From assembly GCA_002785585.1 (NCBI GenBank), contig PEUI01000177.1, forward strand, positions 1 through 6,309: a stretch of DNA of 6,309 bases, given 5' to 3'. Positions 5,401-6,309 of the stretch are shown one piece after another (the first letter of the stretch is position 1; every line of letters begins with the position of its first letter). The stretch is from Lysobacterales bacterium CG02_land_8_20_14_3_00_62_12. GTDB taxonomy: Bacteria; Pseudomonadota; Gammaproteobacteria; Xanthomonadales; Ahniellaceae. Made by a program: the position numbers and the translations under genes. Under the pieces are notes generated by a model that saw nothing but the letters and a program-made list of their open reading frames with translations, was not told the origin of the DNA and ran no database searches.

Positions 5401-6309
5401 GGCGTTGGCATCGCCTTCCGCCTCTCCGGGCGCTTCAATATTGGCTTTGAAACAAAGACCTCCATGTTGTTTGGTAAAAATGCCGACCGCCTCGATGGCA
5501 TTGACCGGCAAGACAACGACATTTTCAATTACTCCAGCATCAGGCTGAATTTCAACATCGGCAATAAGGATAAACTCTCCGAGCCATTGTATTGGGTGAA
5601 CCCCATGGATGTCATCCTGAACGATGTATCGGAACTCAAAAAACGCAAAGATGTAGCCATGACGGATACAGATGGCGATGGCGTCATTGACTTCCTCGAC
5701 CAGGATAGCAATACCCCTCCGAATGTCGCTGTGGATACGCGCGGAATTTCCCTTGACAGCGATACCGATGGCGTGCCGGATTACTTAGACAATGAACCCT
5801 TCGTGAACCCTGAAAAAGTTGCGATGCAAAAGGGACTCCTCCCCACCTACAACACGGGCGACGAGATACGTAAAATCGTCAGAGAGGAAATGGGGAACTA
5901 TGCCGGTGCGGACGCGGGTGCAAACACAGACAGCGGCAACTTAGCCAATTGGTTCTTGCCCATGATTCATTTCAACATTGACAGCGACCAACTTCGGTAT
6001 GCCGACTATGGTAATTTGGCAAGCATCGCCACGGTAATGAAAGACAACCCCGGCATGCGCATCGTAGTAACGGGCTTTACCGACAAAACGGCCTCCGATA
6101 CCTACAACCTCGATCTGTCGTTCAAAAGAGCTAAAGCCGCCATCTCCCACTTAGTGAACGTGCATGGCATTCCGCGCAGCCGCCTGATATTGAAATACAA
6201 CGGCGAAGATGCGCCTCTCGTGCCCATCAACGGCTCCACCATCATGAACCGCCGGGTGGAGTTTCGGGTTGCCTACGGCGATGAGGTGGACTTGGAAAAT
6301 CCAGTGCCC
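5398..6309 (+). CDS. OmpA-family outer-membrane protein with TSP type-3 repeats, Bacteroidota type (both ends missing)
   Basis: The frame is open from the join to the right edge (304 codons) with no stop; the first in-frame ATG is 5464, but protein-like sequence begins earlier (LGVGIAFRLS). Seen: residues from 5398 to about 5610 look like the last strands of an outer-membrane beta-barrel (GVGIAFRLSGRFNIGFE, then SIRLNFNIG). Calcium-binding thrombospondin type-3-like motifs follow: DTDGDGVIDFLDQD from 5665 and DSDTDGVPDYLDNE from 5755. The OmpA C-terminal peptidoglycan-binding domain runs from about 5953, with IHFNIDSD, GFTD (Asp codon 6082-6084), YNLDLSFKRA (Arg codon 6127-6129) and NRRVEF (from 6247). 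The Asp and Arg correspond to those that hold diaminopimelate in OmpA. The likely role is anchoring the outer membrane to peptidoglycan. Barrel, TSP3 and OmpA in this order is typical of Bacteroidota. The N-terminal barrel and signal peptide are absent. Confidence 0.9.

Noticed and set aside
5529..6150. Minus-strand open frames at 5529-5711 and 5941-6150
   Set aside because: They are antisense to the clearly coding OmpA frame and show no motif.
5370..6309. Horizontal transfer of a Bacteroidota OmpA gene into the gammaproteobacterium
   Set aside because: Both genes are broken at one point with no mobile-element signature, so a chimeric join is simpler; not fully excluded without reads.

Overview
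The window splits into two unrelated parts. Positions 1 to about 5,390 look like a GC-rich gammaproteobacterium, probably of the Xanthomonas/Stenotrophomonas/Lysobacter group. I infer this from GC content of about 58-68% in hand-counted lines, protein style and REP-like hairpins, one with a GTAG head. Positions from about 5,400 to 6,309 look like Bacteroidota: an OmpA-family outer-membrane protein with thrombospondin type-3 repeats, lower GC (23/60 in 5521-5580, 28/60 in 5581-5640) and different codon use. The change falls inside two genes facing each other, and neither has its proper 5' end. I read this as a chimeric join, most likely a metagenome assembly artefact.

Layout, left to right. 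(1) On the minus strand, 1-1285 holds the first 428 residues of a DUF2779 protein: a Cas4-like PD-(D/E)XK nuclease module with four iron-sulfur-type cysteines, followed by an RNase H/DEDD-like module; the gene runs off the left edge. (2) A 432-bp intergenic stretch holds two short inverted repeats and a REP-like hairpin. (3) On the plus strand is a small type II toxin-antitoxin pair: an intact ribbon-helix-helix-type antitoxin (1718-1915) overlapping a PIN/DUF3368 toxin that stops after about half the domain. (4) A second, better REP-like hairpin lies between the toxin remnant and the next gene. (5) On the minus strand are a tandem AAA+ ATPase (5' end lost at the join) and, 119 bp downstream, a WYL-domain transcriptional regulator. 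(6) After the join is the 3' part of the Bacteroidota OmpA-family gene, open at the right edge.

How the genes may work together: the ATPase and the WYL regulator are co-directional and may share a transcript. WYL regulators often sense nucleic-acid signals and control defence or DNA-damage genes. A dual-nuclease-fold DUF2779 protein and a toxin-antitoxin remnant are also nearby, so a defence or accessory island is plausible. That is inference from context only; I see no complete known defence system and no CRISPR array. The OmpA fragment should be left out of any functional reading of this neighbourhood.
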